Below the pieces are notes generated by a model that saw only the letters and a program-made list of their open reading frames with translations, ran no database searches and had not been told where the DNA came from. Position numbers and translations under genes: made by a program. A stretch of DNA of 64,000 nucleotides, taken from the NCBI GenBank assembly GCA_042867185.1, contig JBHZQV010000003.1:124001-188000 (forward strand), read 5' to 3'. Origin of the DNA: Xylophilus sp042867185. Its GTDB lineage: Bacteria > Pseudomonadota > Gammaproteobacteria > Burkholderiales > Burkholderiaceae_C. This document shows positions 43,394-52,119 of the stretch, one piece after another. Numbering within the stretch: position 1 is the stretch's first letter; the number at the start of each line of letters is the position of its first letter.

Positions 43394-45258
43394 ATTGACG
43401 ATTCTCCGCCGGCCTCGGCCAGGGATAGCACCAAGCGCCCGATCGTGCGCTGCTCGAACAGGGTGCCAATCGGAATCTTGACTCCAAGCTCTTTGCGCAT
43501 TCTTGCGATCAGCTTGACGGCGAGGAGGGAATGCCCCCCCAGATCGAAGAAGTCGTCGTGTATGCCGACCTGTTCGGCGCCCAGGACCTCGGCCCAGAGC
43601 CTGCACATTCGTTTTTCCATGTGGCTATCGGGCACCGAGGTAGAACGCGCCTGCGCTGTCGATGCCAGCGCCTGCAACGTCAATGCAGCCCGCGTCACCG
43701 GCAGTGACGCGAGCAGCTGGCGGTCCGCCTTTCCATTGGTAGTCAGCGGAAGCTTATCGAGCAGCACGAAATGAGTCGGCACAACGTTGGCCGGCAGGCT
43801 AGCCTTCAAGGGTTTGCGCAGCAGCGCCAGGGTTTCCGGGTTCGCATCCGCTGGAGACAGTCCAGCACGTAGCGTGATGTAGGTCACCAATCGCTGGTCA
43901 TCCTCCCCAAACTCGCGCAACAGCACCACCGCATCGCGAACCAGCGGGTTGCTCGCAACCTGCGCTTCCACCTCACCAAGTTCGAGCCGCATTCCCCGCA
44001 GCTTGACCTGATCGTCGAATCTGCCGAGGAACATGATTTCCCCGTCGTCGCGTACGCGAACCAAATCGCCGGTCCGGTACATCAAGCCTTCGCCGGTAAA
44101 ACGATCTGGTGGGAACGCGGCAGCAGTCCTTTCCGGCAAATTGAGGTACCCCAAGCCAGGCGCCACGCCGCCGATGTAGAGCTCGCCACTCTCTGTACCG
44201 GTGACGGGCTCGCCATCCGGCCCGAGTACGTGAAGCACCACGTTACTCATGGGACGACCGATGGGAACTTGGCCATCCTGAGGAGCCGAACTGCAAGCCC
44301 ACCATGTCACCGCGAGCGAGGCCTCGGTCGGTCCGTAGAGGTTGTAGACCCGCACGGGAAGCGCATCGAGGATTTTCTCCAGCAGTGCGGCGGTAAGCGC
44401 CTCTCCAGCGCAGGTGATCACCCTCAGGCTGCTGGCGTGTCCAGGCTCCAGCTCAGACAAAAATGCGGCCATCATGGACGGAACGAAATCCGCATGCGTG
44501 ACGGATTCGGCCCGGATCAGCTCGCTCAGGAACGACACATCGCGCGCGCGCCCCTGCGGCGCGATCACCAGGTTCGCCCCCGACAGCAGCGGAGCGAAGA
44601 TCTCCCAAATGCACACGTCGAAGGCAATCGACGTCTTGAAAAGGACTGCGTCTCCGCGCCCGAGCTCATATTCCTCAATACCCCAAAGGAGACGATTGCG
44701 AATGCCACGATGGCTGAGGATCGCCCCCTTGGGAAGGCCGGTAGAACCTGAGGTGTACATCACGTAGATGACGTCATCCGCCGCAACCGGCACGTCCGGA
44801 TTGGCGGCAGACTTGTCCGCGAGCTCTTCCCGGATCGTGTCCAGCACGATCCCGACAGCGCCGTTCGGGCAGAGATGCGACGTGCCGCCGTTGCAGATGA
44901 TCGCCTTGGTCGCGGCATCGCGGACGACATGCGTGATCCGGTCCTGCGGATGCGTCGGATCCAATGGCACAAAAGCTGCTCCGGCTTTTAACACAGCCAG
45001 CAAAGAGACTACAAGCTCCACGGACGGGTCGAGACATACGCCGACGAGGTCGCCGCGAACGATGCCCCGTTCGACCAGCAGTCCTGCCAGGCGATTGGCA
45101 TCGGCATTCACTTCGAAGAACGAAGTGCTTCGCCCGTCGGCTCGTACTTCTCCGCGGCCTGGCTGCAAGCGAACCTGCTCCTCGAACAGGCCGTGGATCG
45201 TTTCCACGCCCGGGTAGTGCTGTACGGGGCCGCGCATGAGGACTCGAGGAATGGCCAT
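43390..45258 (-). CDS. Stand-alone NRPS module: adenylation and carrier domains
   Basis: The 622-residue protein has one adenylation domain and one peptidyl carrier domain and nothing else: no condensation or release domain. Core motifs run in order: YVMYTSGSTGLPKGAIL (A3), FDVCIWEIFAPLLSG (A4), NLYGPTEASLAVTWW (A5), MYRTGDLVRV (A7), LRGMRLELGEVEA (A8), LPLTTNGKADR (A10, Lys), then DDFFDLGGHSLLAVKL with the phosphopantetheine Ser. By eye the specificity residues read D-V-W-D-T-A-L-A-K. I do not recognise that code. A loaded amino acid held on the carrier is the usual substrate of a CmlA-type hydroxylase, which is encoded next door. Confidence 0.95.
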   Translation of the reverse strand: MAIPRVLMRGPVQHYPGVETIHGLFEEQVRLQPGRGEVRADGRSTSFFEVNADANRLAGLLVERGIVRGDLVGVCLDPSVELVVSLLAVLKAGAAFVPLDPTHPQDRITHVVRDAATKAIICNGGTSHLCPNGAVGIVLDTIREELADKSAANPDVPVAADDVIYVMYTSGSTGLPKGAILSHRGIRNRLLWGIEEYELGRGDAVLFKTSIAFDVCIWEIFAPLLSGANLVIAPQGRARDVSFLSELIRAESVTHADFVPSMMAAFLSELEPGHASSLRVITCAGEALTAALLEKILDALPVRVYNLYGPTEASLAVTWWACSSAPQDGQVPIGRPMSNVVLHVLGPDGEPVTGTESGELYIGGVAPGLGYLNLPERTAAAFPPDRFTGEGLMYRTGDLVRVRDDGEIMFLGRFDDQVKLRGMRLELGEVEAQVASNPLVRDAVVLLREFGEDDQRLVTYITLRAGLSPADANPETLALLRKPLKASLPANVVPTHFVLLDKLPLTTNGKADRQLLASLPVTRAALTLQALASTAQARSTSVPDSHMEKRMCRLWAEVLGAEQVGIHDDFFDLGGHSLLAVKLIARMRKELGVKIPIGTLFEQRTIGRLVLSLAEAGGESSI

Positions 45259-45294
45259 GATGATTCGATGTGATGGACGAACTTCGAGGGGACA

Positions 45295-46899
45295 TCAACC
45301 CAACAACATCTCGCGTGAAGCGAAGAGCCGTTCCGCAGGGACACCCCGTGAACGACACTCCTTCAACAATCGATCGGATTCGACGATCGGCAGTGACTTT
45401 GGCGTGTACCTGAGGCACATCACATGATTGAGCCAAGGCTCCTGCCCCATTGCATAGACGAAGACCCGACGCGCTCGGAGTTGACGCACTATGTCATTTG
45501 CCATCGCTGCGTCGCAGCCACTGAGAGATCGTGCGTTGTCGTAGGCTCGAGCGATGGGCCGACCTAGAAGAGGCCCATAGAGCCAAGACAGTGGAGCGCC
45601 GTCACACTCCATTCCGATGAATAGCAGATCCACCGGAGCGATAAGCAACGCGAGGCGCCGATACAGGTCCGGACTGAGATTGCGCGAATCGGTGGCAAAC
45701 ACGATCCGTTGGCCTCCCAGTTCTACAAGCCAGCCGGTCTTGCCGTCGATTCGCAAGTCGCTGTGCTCGCCCAAAAATGGCAACGCCACCAGCCGCCCCC
45801 CCTCGATTGGCAATTCGTCCAGCATGTCGAGAGAGCGCACATCACGGAACCCGAGCATCCGCAGCAGCAGCGCCAAAGAGGGATCCTGCAGGCTCCCGAC
45901 AGCGCTGGACGGGACCAAAATGGTCGTGATGCGGTGACGCAACTGCAGCAACGTCTCAAGCATTACGTGGTCCTGATGATTATGCGTTATCAGAACGTAG
46001 TCAATCCGCTCGGGAAGATCAAGGCAGGTGAACCGTGACGGAGCCGCCGGATAGTCATAGCTGACGACGGGATCGACGAGCACGCTGGTCGATCCCGTTT
46101 CCAACAGCACGCAGGCATGGCCAAAGTAGCGTACCCGTACCGCCGGGCCGACGTGCCGCTGCGGGCGACGCGGTGGTTGCGTCGTGAAAAAGCGATCGAC
46201 CAGCGAATCGATATTGCCTTCATCCGGCGCGCGGAACATGCCCATCACGTGGTCGATGTCCGCGGGTTGTTCGCGCATCGAGAAAAGACGGTCAATGTCA
46301 AGCGAGCGAAACGCGACGTCGGCGAACACGGCGCCGGCACCGTCAAGCCGCGGCGTACTGAGTACAAACTTGCGGTCGTCCTTTTCGTCGCGGTCAAATA
46401 CCAGCCCTTGAAGAGACTCGTTGTACATCGCTGACCGGTACAGCAAGGGCTCCAGATAGCGCACACCAGGATGATGATGGGTATCGTAGACAAGCTCCAC
46501 CATCCCGCGCAATGTCTCCGGCACGTCGGCGTACAGGGGTTCCAGCGGTCTCCCGTCCCCGTGCGCCTGCACTTTGGCCTCCAGCGCGGCGACATCGCGG
46601 GCAAGTTCTAGCTGAGGGCGACAGCGGCGGCGCGTCTCCTCCAGGAGACTCACGATTTCATCGACCCGCTGCCCGCCGTAGTCAACGAATGGACCACCCG
46701 TCATGGCCGAGTCTTCGATGGCGGCGGCATGCGTCTCCGGATCCGCTATGTAGGACTCCAGGATCGGCAAATGGCGGTGCGTTATGTTCAGTGCCGCTGT
46801 GACAGGCGACACCAGATGCGGCCAAGCGTACCAGTGGGCCACGTGGGGCTCCATCCGGATCGAAGGCCTGAGATATCGTCGCAGAGTCATGGGCAACAT
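45295..46899 (-). CDS. CmlA-like diiron beta-hydroxylase (metallo-beta-lactamase fold)
   Basis: The 534-residue protein has a helical N-terminal domain (HWYAWPHLVSPVTAALNITHRH) and a C-terminal metallo-beta-lactamase fold. The metal residues by count are His306, His308, Asp310, His311 (THNHQDHVM), Glu378 (GEHSDL) and Asp404 (FATDSRN). These sit one position from the ligands reported for CmlA, the diiron oxygenase that beta-hydroxylates a carrier-bound amino acid in chloramphenicol synthesis. Length is also nearly identical. It lies next to an A-PCP module, which is the expected partner. Confidence 0.88.
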   Translation of the reverse strand: MLPMTLRRYLRPSIRMEPHVAHWYAWPHLVSPVTAALNITHRHLPILESYIADPETHAAAIEDSAMTGGPFVDYGGQRVDEIVSLLEETRRRCRPQLELARDVAALEAKVQAHGDGRPLEPLYADVPETLRGMVELVYDTHHHPGVRYLEPLLYRSAMYNESLQGLVFDRDEKDDRKFVLSTPRLDGAGAVFADVAFRSLDIDRLFSMREQPADIDHVMGMFRAPDEGNIDSLVDRFFTTQPPRRPQRHVGPAVRVRYFGHACVLLETGSTSVLVDPVVSYDYPAAPSRFTCLDLPERIDYVLITHNHQDHVMLETLLQLRHRITTILVPSSAVGSLQDPSLALLLRMLGFRDVRSLDMLDELPIEGGRLVALPFLGEHSDLRIDGKTGWLVELGGQRIVFATDSRNLSPDLYRRLALLIAPVDLLFIGMECDGAPLSWLYGPLLGRPIARAYDNARSLSGCDAAMANDIVRQLRARRVFVYAMGQEPWLNHVMCLRYTPKSLPIVESDRLLKECRSRGVPAERLFASREMLLG

Positions 46900-46945
46900 C
46901 CTTTCCTGGGCCGAAGGTTCGATGGGTGTGCCTCACAGAGAAAGA

Positions 46946-48220
46946 TCACAAAGTGACGGAGATTTCGTTCTGTGTCATCTGCTCGAGCGTCTGGCGCGAT
47001 CGGATCAGGGTGTAGGTTCCGGCACCTGTGCGCAGAACCTCAGCGGCTTCAGGATATGAGTTGAAGTTTTTCACGCTCATGCTCGCGGCGTAGCCGCCGG
47101 TGCGCTCCACAACCAACAGATCGCCGGGCCCGGCTGCGCCCAGCGATTGCGCCCGTATATCCTCGGCGTTGCCGGATTGGGGCGTCAGGCAGTCACCGGC
47201 GATGCAGCAGTGCCCGGACACAATCACATCTTCGACCTCGGACGGAAGCGTGCCATCCGCGCGCACAGTGACGAGAGGGTGTATGGCTCCGTAGTAAGAG
47301 GGCCGCATCAACTCGGTCAGGCCACCGTCGATTTTCAGGAAGCGGTATCCGTCCGCACCGGTATCCACCTTGTCTATTACCCGCGTCACAAGAGAGCCTG
47401 CGAGCGACGACACGGCGGTACCGGGTTCGAGTTCCAGTTTGAGCTCACGCCCATGGCTGTCGGCAAAGTTGCGCAGACGCGCCGCAATGCGCTCGCCCAT
47501 GGCATGGTGGTCATATTCCGGGTCGGAACGCAGGGTAGCAACACGGTAACCTCCCCCCAGGTCGAGCACGCGAACGGAAGGAATCCGTTGGCACAGCCGG
47601 AGGGCCAGATCCACCGTCTGCTCAAGCACCGTGGACTCGTGACCCGAACCTATGTGGAAATGCAGGCGGCCGATGTTGAGTTTGAAGCGCCTGGCAATCT
47701 TGATCGCCCGGTCCACCTGACCGACCCACAGCCCGAAGCTGGAATGCCCGCCGCCGCTGGTGAGCTTGCGAACCAGACCGGACCCGAACCCCGGATTGAT
47801 GCGGAGCGAAACGTCTTTTCCGGGGAAGGCTTGGCCGTAGGCTTCGAGCTGAAAAAGCGATCCGGCGTCGTACTCCATGCCATCGCGGCACAAAGCCTCC
47901 CAGCCAACCGATGATTCTTGCGCTGTCATCAGGATTTTGGAAGCCGCAATACCGGCCGCAGCGACACGCTTCGCCTCCCAAACCGAACTCACGTCGAACG
48001 CGGCACCGAGCCGGTCGAAAATGCGCAAGATGGTTCGGTTCGGATTCGCCTTCACCGAATACCTGATTTTCAGGCCGAATGCATGGGGTACCGATGCAAA
48101 GTAGCGGTAGGACGCCTCGAGGGAAGCAAGATCGTAGACAAAAGTCGGTGTCCCGAATGCGGCAGCGATGGCAGGCACCTCGACTGGCGTGAGGAACTTC
48201 AATGTTTCGGGAATAAGCAT
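46946..48220 (-). CDS. PLP-dependent decarboxylase, diaminopimelate decarboxylase-like
   Basis: The 424-residue enzyme belongs to fold-III PLP decarboxylases. It shows IRYSVKANPNRTIL with the Schiff-base Lys, HFHIGSG, LDLGGGYRVA, ELEPGTAV and the active-site Cys block SGHCCIAGDCL. Housekeeping LysA has GPxCxSxD here, so this copy has diverged. The tabtoxin cluster of Pseudomonas also holds a LysA-like gene (tabA), a useful parallel. I use the ATG at 48220 rather than an upstream TTG. It may decarboxylate a diamino acid or act as a racemase-like enzyme. Confidence 0.9.
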   Translation of the reverse strand: MLIPETLKFLTPVEVPAIAAAFGTPTFVYDLASLEASYRYFASVPHAFGLKIRYSVKANPNRTILRIFDRLGAAFDVSSVWEAKRVAAAGIAASKILMTAQESSVGWEALCRDGMEYDAGSLFQLEAYGQAFPGKDVSLRINPGFGSGLVRKLTSGGGHSSFGLWVGQVDRAIKIARRFKLNIGRLHFHIGSGHESTVLEQTVDLALRLCQRIPSVRVLDLGGGYRVATLRSDPEYDHHAMGERIAARLRNFADSHGRELKLELEPGTAVSSLAGSLVTRVIDKVDTGADGYRFLKIDGGLTELMRPSYYGAIHPLVTVRADGTLPSEVEDVIVSGHCCIAGDCLTPQSGNAEDIRAQSLGAAGPGDLLVVERTGGYAASMSVKNFNSYPEAAEVLRTGAGTYTLIRSRQTLEQMTQNEISVTL

Positions 48221-48262
48221 GTTGATGTTCCGACGTCGTATCCGTGAAAGGCCCAAGTGCGC

Positions 48263-49270
48263 TCAACGCTTCATGCAAGCGATCGACATATCGTGACGAA
48301 TGCGCCCTGCCAAGATATCCCGGTACAAGGAGAAGTACGAAGGCTCCAGTACCACGATACGGTCCTTTATCAAATTATGAAGCTTCTTCACGTTGCACAT
48401 AGGCACGCCATGGTGATAATGGTGTGCAGTATGGAGATCGTTGCCGTTGACGAACCAGTTGACAAGCCGTGAAGTGCGGATCGAGCGGGTGTTTTCCAGC
48501 ACGTTCGGCTCTGTCATCGTATTGAGGCCAAAGTGCTCCGGCATCTCGATCATGAAATGCACGCCTTCTGAGATCAGCAGGGCCGGAATCCACCAGGCGA
48601 GCGCCAGAGACCACAGCAGCACGGGCCAATGCATTGCAGCAGCGATCGAAGCGAGGATGATCAACAGAAACAGCACATACTCCTGCTTGATATCGCGGTC
48701 GACGGCCGGCTTGTCGACGCCCGGCACAGGTCGGCCACGCATCGCGTTCAACAGGATGCTCGCGACACGCTGGTACCTGCTGAGGTCGAAAAAGGCTTTT
48801 GAGAAGCCTCCGAATGAGTCAAGGTTCGAAAAGCGGTAATTGAAGTGCTCAAGGTTGCGGGTCGTGCCCAGCCAGGCATGGTGACGCAGATGGTCATAGC
48901 GGTAGTGGGCGTTGGAACTCGCCATAAAAACGCCGCAGATGACCCCGAACAGCCGGTTCAATCCCGGCGACCGGAACGCGTGACCATGCATGCACTCATG
49001 CTGCAATTCAATCAGGTGAGCGAACATGAGACCGTTCACCAGAACCCCGGCAGCGATGACGAACAAGTCGTAACTCAGAAATATCGCGATGGTGGCCGCG
49101 ATAATCAGCCCCATGGCGAAAAAGAATTTCGCGAGGAAAATGCCTGGTTTGCGCTGGAAGAAATCCGGCGGCAATTGTAGTCGCGTGTCTTCGCCCTTGA
49201 TGCAGGCAAGTGGTACATCGACGTCGCCCTCAAGATTTCCTCCGCTTGGGCGGCAATGAGTAATCTCCAT
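48263..49270 (-). CDS. Membrane fatty acid desaturase-type diiron oxygenase
   Basis: The 335-residue protein has paired membrane helices (KFFFAMGLIIAATIAIFLSY and two later pairs) and the three histidine boxes of the desaturase/hydroxylase superfamily: HECMHGHAF, HLRHHAWLG with the preceding HYRYDH, and HTAHHYHHG. Members desaturate or hydroxylate acyl chains, and some act on amino acids or sterols. It is the first gene of the nine-gene operon. Whether it acts on a fatty acyl group of the product or on the amino-acid part is unknown. The ATG has AAGGGCAAAC upstream. Confidence 0.92.
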   Translation of the reverse strand: MEITHCRPSGGNLEGDVDVPLACIKGEDTRLQLPPDFFQRKPGIFLAKFFFAMGLIIAATIAIFLSYDLFVIAAGVLVNGLMFAHLIELQHECMHGHAFRSPGLNRLFGVICGVFMASSNAHYRYDHLRHHAWLGTTRNLEHFNYRFSNLDSFGGFSKAFFDLSRYQRVASILLNAMRGRPVPGVDKPAVDRDIKQEYVLFLLIILASIAAAMHWPVLLWSLALAWWIPALLISEGVHFMIEMPEHFGLNTMTEPNVLENTRSIRTSRLVNWFVNGNDLHTAHHYHHGVPMCNVKKLHNLIKDRIVVLEPSYFSLYRDILAGRIRHDMSIACMKR

Positions 49271-49636
49271 GTTTGCCCTTGTCGAATTTAGGTTAGAACT
49301 CGACGTGGATTAGAAAGGCAATCGATTTCCAATGCAAAGATGAAAAAGGTATTATTTTGTTTTTTGCTGCGTCTAAGCCGAGCGGCCATTCGGCGATCGC
49401 GCGAAAGTTTCCGAGTTCTGACGTCTCTTATGCTGCATAAAGCGTTAGCGCACAGACGCACGGCCGCAAGCAGAAGGACATATCATTGGGATTGCATTGG
49501 GCGAATACGATCTTGCTTGTTGGCGCACCGCACTGGAGTCTGCGTATAGTGCTGTGAGCCGTGCGCGACATTTGCGTTAGGGCAGCAAAAAGAAGATGGG
49601 CGTCGCATCACACTTAAGCAACCAAGGAAAATTAGT
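49271..49636. promoter_or_regulatory. AT-rich divergent control region of the biosynthetic cluster
   Basis: This 366-base gap separates the minus-strand operon from the plus-strand asd gene. One 60-base line (49321-49380) is only about 35% GC by count, far below the rest of the window. Possible elements are TATAGT near 49545 for asd, without a good -35, and TTGCAT for the operon. A 69-codon frame at 49340 is judged spurious. No hairpin of note is seen. Confidence 0.5.
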
Positions 49637-50746
49637 ATGAAGAGAGTCGGTTTTGTCGGATGGCGCGGCATGGTGGGTTCGGTCCTCGCCCACAGATTGC
49701 ATGAAGAAGGTGACCTGAAGGACGCAAAGGTCACCTACTTCAGCACCTCTTCCGCCGGAGGCACTCACCGGGACGTGGCAGGCGTGTCGTATCTGCTGTC
49801 CGACGCCATGTCGATCGAGAAACTCTCCGAAATGGACGTGATCGTCACCTGCCAGGGGGGCGATTACACCAAGGCCGTTTACGGGCCGCTTCGCGCATCG
49901 GGATGGAACGGCTACTGGATCGACGCTGCCTCGGCCAAGCGGATGAATCCAGACGCCATCATCGTGCTCGACCCCGTCAACCGCGCGCAGATTGACGCGG
50001 GCATCGACTCCGGTATCCGCAATTTCATCGGCGGAAACTGTTCGATCACTTTGTCGCTTCTGGGGCTGGCGGGATTATTCCGGGAGGATCTGGTCGAGTG
50101 GATGAGCGTCATGACCTATCAGGCGGCCTCGGGAGCGGGCGCGGCCCATGTCAAGGAGTTACTGTCCCAGCAGGCCTGCATTTCGCGAGCCGTAGCGGGC
50201 ACGCTCGAATCCGCCCCGGTCCACGAACTGCTCGCCAAGGCCCGCGCGGCCAGCCGAGATCCGGATTTTCCCACGGTTGCGTTCGGGGCGCCGCTGGCGG
50301 GGAGTCTTATTCCCTGGATCGACACCGACCTGGGAAACGGCACAAGCCGCGAGGAATGGAAAGGGGAGGTGGAAACCAACAAGATTCTCGGCTTGCCGCA
50401 AGGCAGCATCAAGGTCGATGGGCTGTGCGTGCGCGTGGCCGCACTGCAGAGCCATTCGGCCGCCATCACGCTCAAGCTCAAAACCAAAGTAGGTTTTCCT
50501 GAGCTGGAGCGGCTGATCTCTCAGGCGCACGAGTGGGTCGACTACGTGCCCAACCGGAAAGACGCTTCTATTCAGCGTCTTTCGCCAGCCGCAGTGAGCG
50601 GCACACTGAGGGTGGGCGTGGGCCGTCTGCGCCTTTTGAGTATCGGCAACGGAGATATCTGGAGCGTGATGACCACGGGAGACCAGCTTTTGTGGGGTGC
50701 AGCCGAGCCCCTGCGTCGGGTGCTATCCATCCTCTTGGCCCGCTGA
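49637..50746 (+). CDS. asd: Aspartate-semialdehyde dehydrogenase
   Basis: Asd reduces aspartyl phosphate to aspartate semialdehyde, the branch point to lysine/DAP, threonine and methionine. The 369-residue protein is of the proteobacterial type: FVGWRGMVGSVLAHRL, IVTCQGGDYT, the active Cys in FIGGNCSITLSL (Ser follows where most have Thr), QAASGAGAAHVKELL, WKGEVETNKILG and DQLLWGAAEPLRR. AAGGAAAATT precedes the ATG. It is divergent from the biosynthetic operon and shares its low GC. A housekeeping copy is expected elsewhere, commonly beside leuCDB, so this one probably serves the pathway or gives resistance. Confidence 0.93.
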   Translation: MKRVGFVGWRGMVGSVLAHRLHEEGDLKDAKVTYFSTSSAGGTHRDVAGVSYLLSDAMSIEKLSEMDVIVTCQGGDYTKAVYGPLRASGWNGYWIDAASAKRMNPDAIIVLDPVNRAQIDAGIDSGIRNFIGGNCSITLSLLGLAGLFREDLVEWMSVMTYQAASGAGAAHVKELLSQQACISRAVAGTLESAPVHELLAKARAASRDPDFPTVAFGAPLAGSLIPWIDTDLGNGTSREEWKGEVETNKILGLPQGSIKVDGLCVRVAALQSHSAAITLKLKTKVGFPELERLISQAHEWVDYVPNRKDASIQRLSPAAVSGTLRVGVGRLRLLSIGNGDIWSVMTTGDQLLWGAAEPLRRVLSILLAR

Positions 50747-50807
50747 GTGACAATGGCGGCTTGGTTAGACAGGTCAATACACGAGCGCCTGGCAGGTCGC
50801 GCCGAAG

Positions 50808-52070
50808 CTACAGGCGTTCCTGCAGGGTTATCGACCGACGGGCAGCTCTGGTCGGAGGGCGTAGCTGCACCACGCCTGCGGTCTGCTCAGCAAGTGGCAG
50901 CGTGACGGTGAACACAGCGCCCTGGCCCGGACCCGGGCTGAACGCTCTGATGTGGCCCCCATGCCGTTCGACGATGTTTCGCACAAGCGCCAAACCTATT
51001 CCCAGGCCCCCTTTGGCCGAATCGTCGTCGTGCGCCTGGGTATAGAGACCGAAGATTTGCTCGGCCAGATGGGGCTTGAAGCCGTTTCCCTCGTCGGTCA
51101 CGGACAGGTTGACCTCCCCATGGGTCACCCGCAACCGCACGCTGATGGCGCGACCGGGCGGTGAAAACTTCGAGGCATTCGACAAAAGGTTCTCGAGCAC
51201 CTGGGTCAGTCTGGACTCGTCTCCCTCGATGGGCACCGGGGTGGAAGGTCCTTCCCAATCGATGGTTTGGGACTTGATCTGGGCAACATGTTGGAATGCA
51301 TCGAGGGACGACAGCACGATGGCCCGCAGATCCACCGGCTTGCGTTCTATGTGGATCTTCCCCGTTCGAATCCGGGCGGTATCGAGCAGATCATCGACCA
51401 ATCGCTCCATCTGGCTGCTCTGTTTGTCCAAGAGTGCGAGACGCGCGAGGGCAGGCCCGTCCAACGTGCTTTTCAGGACCTTCGAGGTCAAACGGATGAT
51501 CTGCAGAGGATTGCGCAACTCATGCGCCATGACGGCGAGAAACTCGTCCTTTTTGACATCGGCCGCCCGAAGTTGCGACTCCGCCAGCTTCAGGCTCTTG
51601 AGCGCGTTCTTCATGGCGCTGATGACACAGCAATCGACCAGGAGAATCGCCGCGAAAAAAACCAGGGCGAAGAGATCCTTCCCGGCGAGCGGCGTAAAAG
51701 CGCCCACGGGCGCCATGAAATAGAGCCACGCTGCGACCGTGCTCAACGCGGCGCACCAGAGCGACGGCCCCAGGCTGGTCAAGAAAGACGCCAGCAGCAC
51801 TGCGGGGAAGAATGTGAGGAAAGGGAAGCCGAACGCTGGCAGAACACCCATCAGTGCGAAGCGGGCGGCCACCGCGATCAGGAAGAAGAAGGTAGCGGTG
51901 AGGTAGTGGCCGAACGTTCGTCCGGTCAGCGCTGCGGCCAGGGCCTGTCCAAGTCTGGGCGATGGGAAGAATGCGAACACGTGGGGGCAATCGTGAGAAC
52001 AAAGGTCTTGGCAGCCAAACGGTCGCGAAGTGTAAGCGGGTCCCGTGAGAGGGCGCTTGCACAGCCACAT
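50808..52070 (-). CDS. Sensor histidine kinase, orphan
   Basis: The 420-residue protein has four N-terminal membrane segments in a DUF4118/KdpD-like sensor region (FFPAVLLASFLTSLGPSLW), a coiled linker, the H-box VMAHELRNPLQIIRLTSKVL, the N-box LENLLSNASKFS and ATP-lid motifs DEGNGF and GGLGIGLALV. No response regulator gene is adjacent. The C-terminus is Arg-rich. The start is unsure: I give the first ATG, but a GTG at 51980 just before the first hydrophobic segment is possible. Confidence 0.88.
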   Translation of the reverse strand: MWLCKRPLTGPAYTSRPFGCQDLCSHDCPHVFAFFPSPRLGQALAAALTGRTFGHYLTATFFFLIAVAARFALMGVLPAFGFPFLTFFPAVLLASFLTSLGPSLWCAALSTVAAWLYFMAPVGAFTPLAGKDLFALVFFAAILLVDCCVISAMKNALKSLKLAESQLRAADVKKDEFLAVMAHELRNPLQIIRLTSKVLKSTLDGPALARLALLDKQSSQMERLVDDLLDTARIRTGKIHIERKPVDLRAIVLSSLDAFQHVAQIKSQTIDWEGPSTPVPIEGDESRLTQVLENLLSNASKFSPPGRAISVRLRVTHGEVNLSVTDEGNGFKPHLAEQIFGLYTQAHDDDSAKGGLGIGLALVRNIVERHGGHIRAFSPGPGQGAVFTVTLPLAEQTAGVVQLRPPTRAARRSITLQERL

Positions 52071-52119
52071 CGGGATCCTGGCCGTGTGGGATCAAGGTAT
52101 GCGAGCAAAAGACATGCCG

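Noticed and set aside
49340..49549. A 69-codon frame starting MKKVLFCFLL in the divergent gap
   Set aside because: The start looks like a signal peptide, but there is no good ribosome site, the rest is Arg/His-rich with no family likeness, and the region is a divergent promoter.
36361..50746. Genomic island integrated at tRNA-Asn
   Set aside because: The cluster lies about 2.5 kb from the tRNA, but no integrase gene, no copy of the tRNA 3' end at the far side and no direct repeats were seen.
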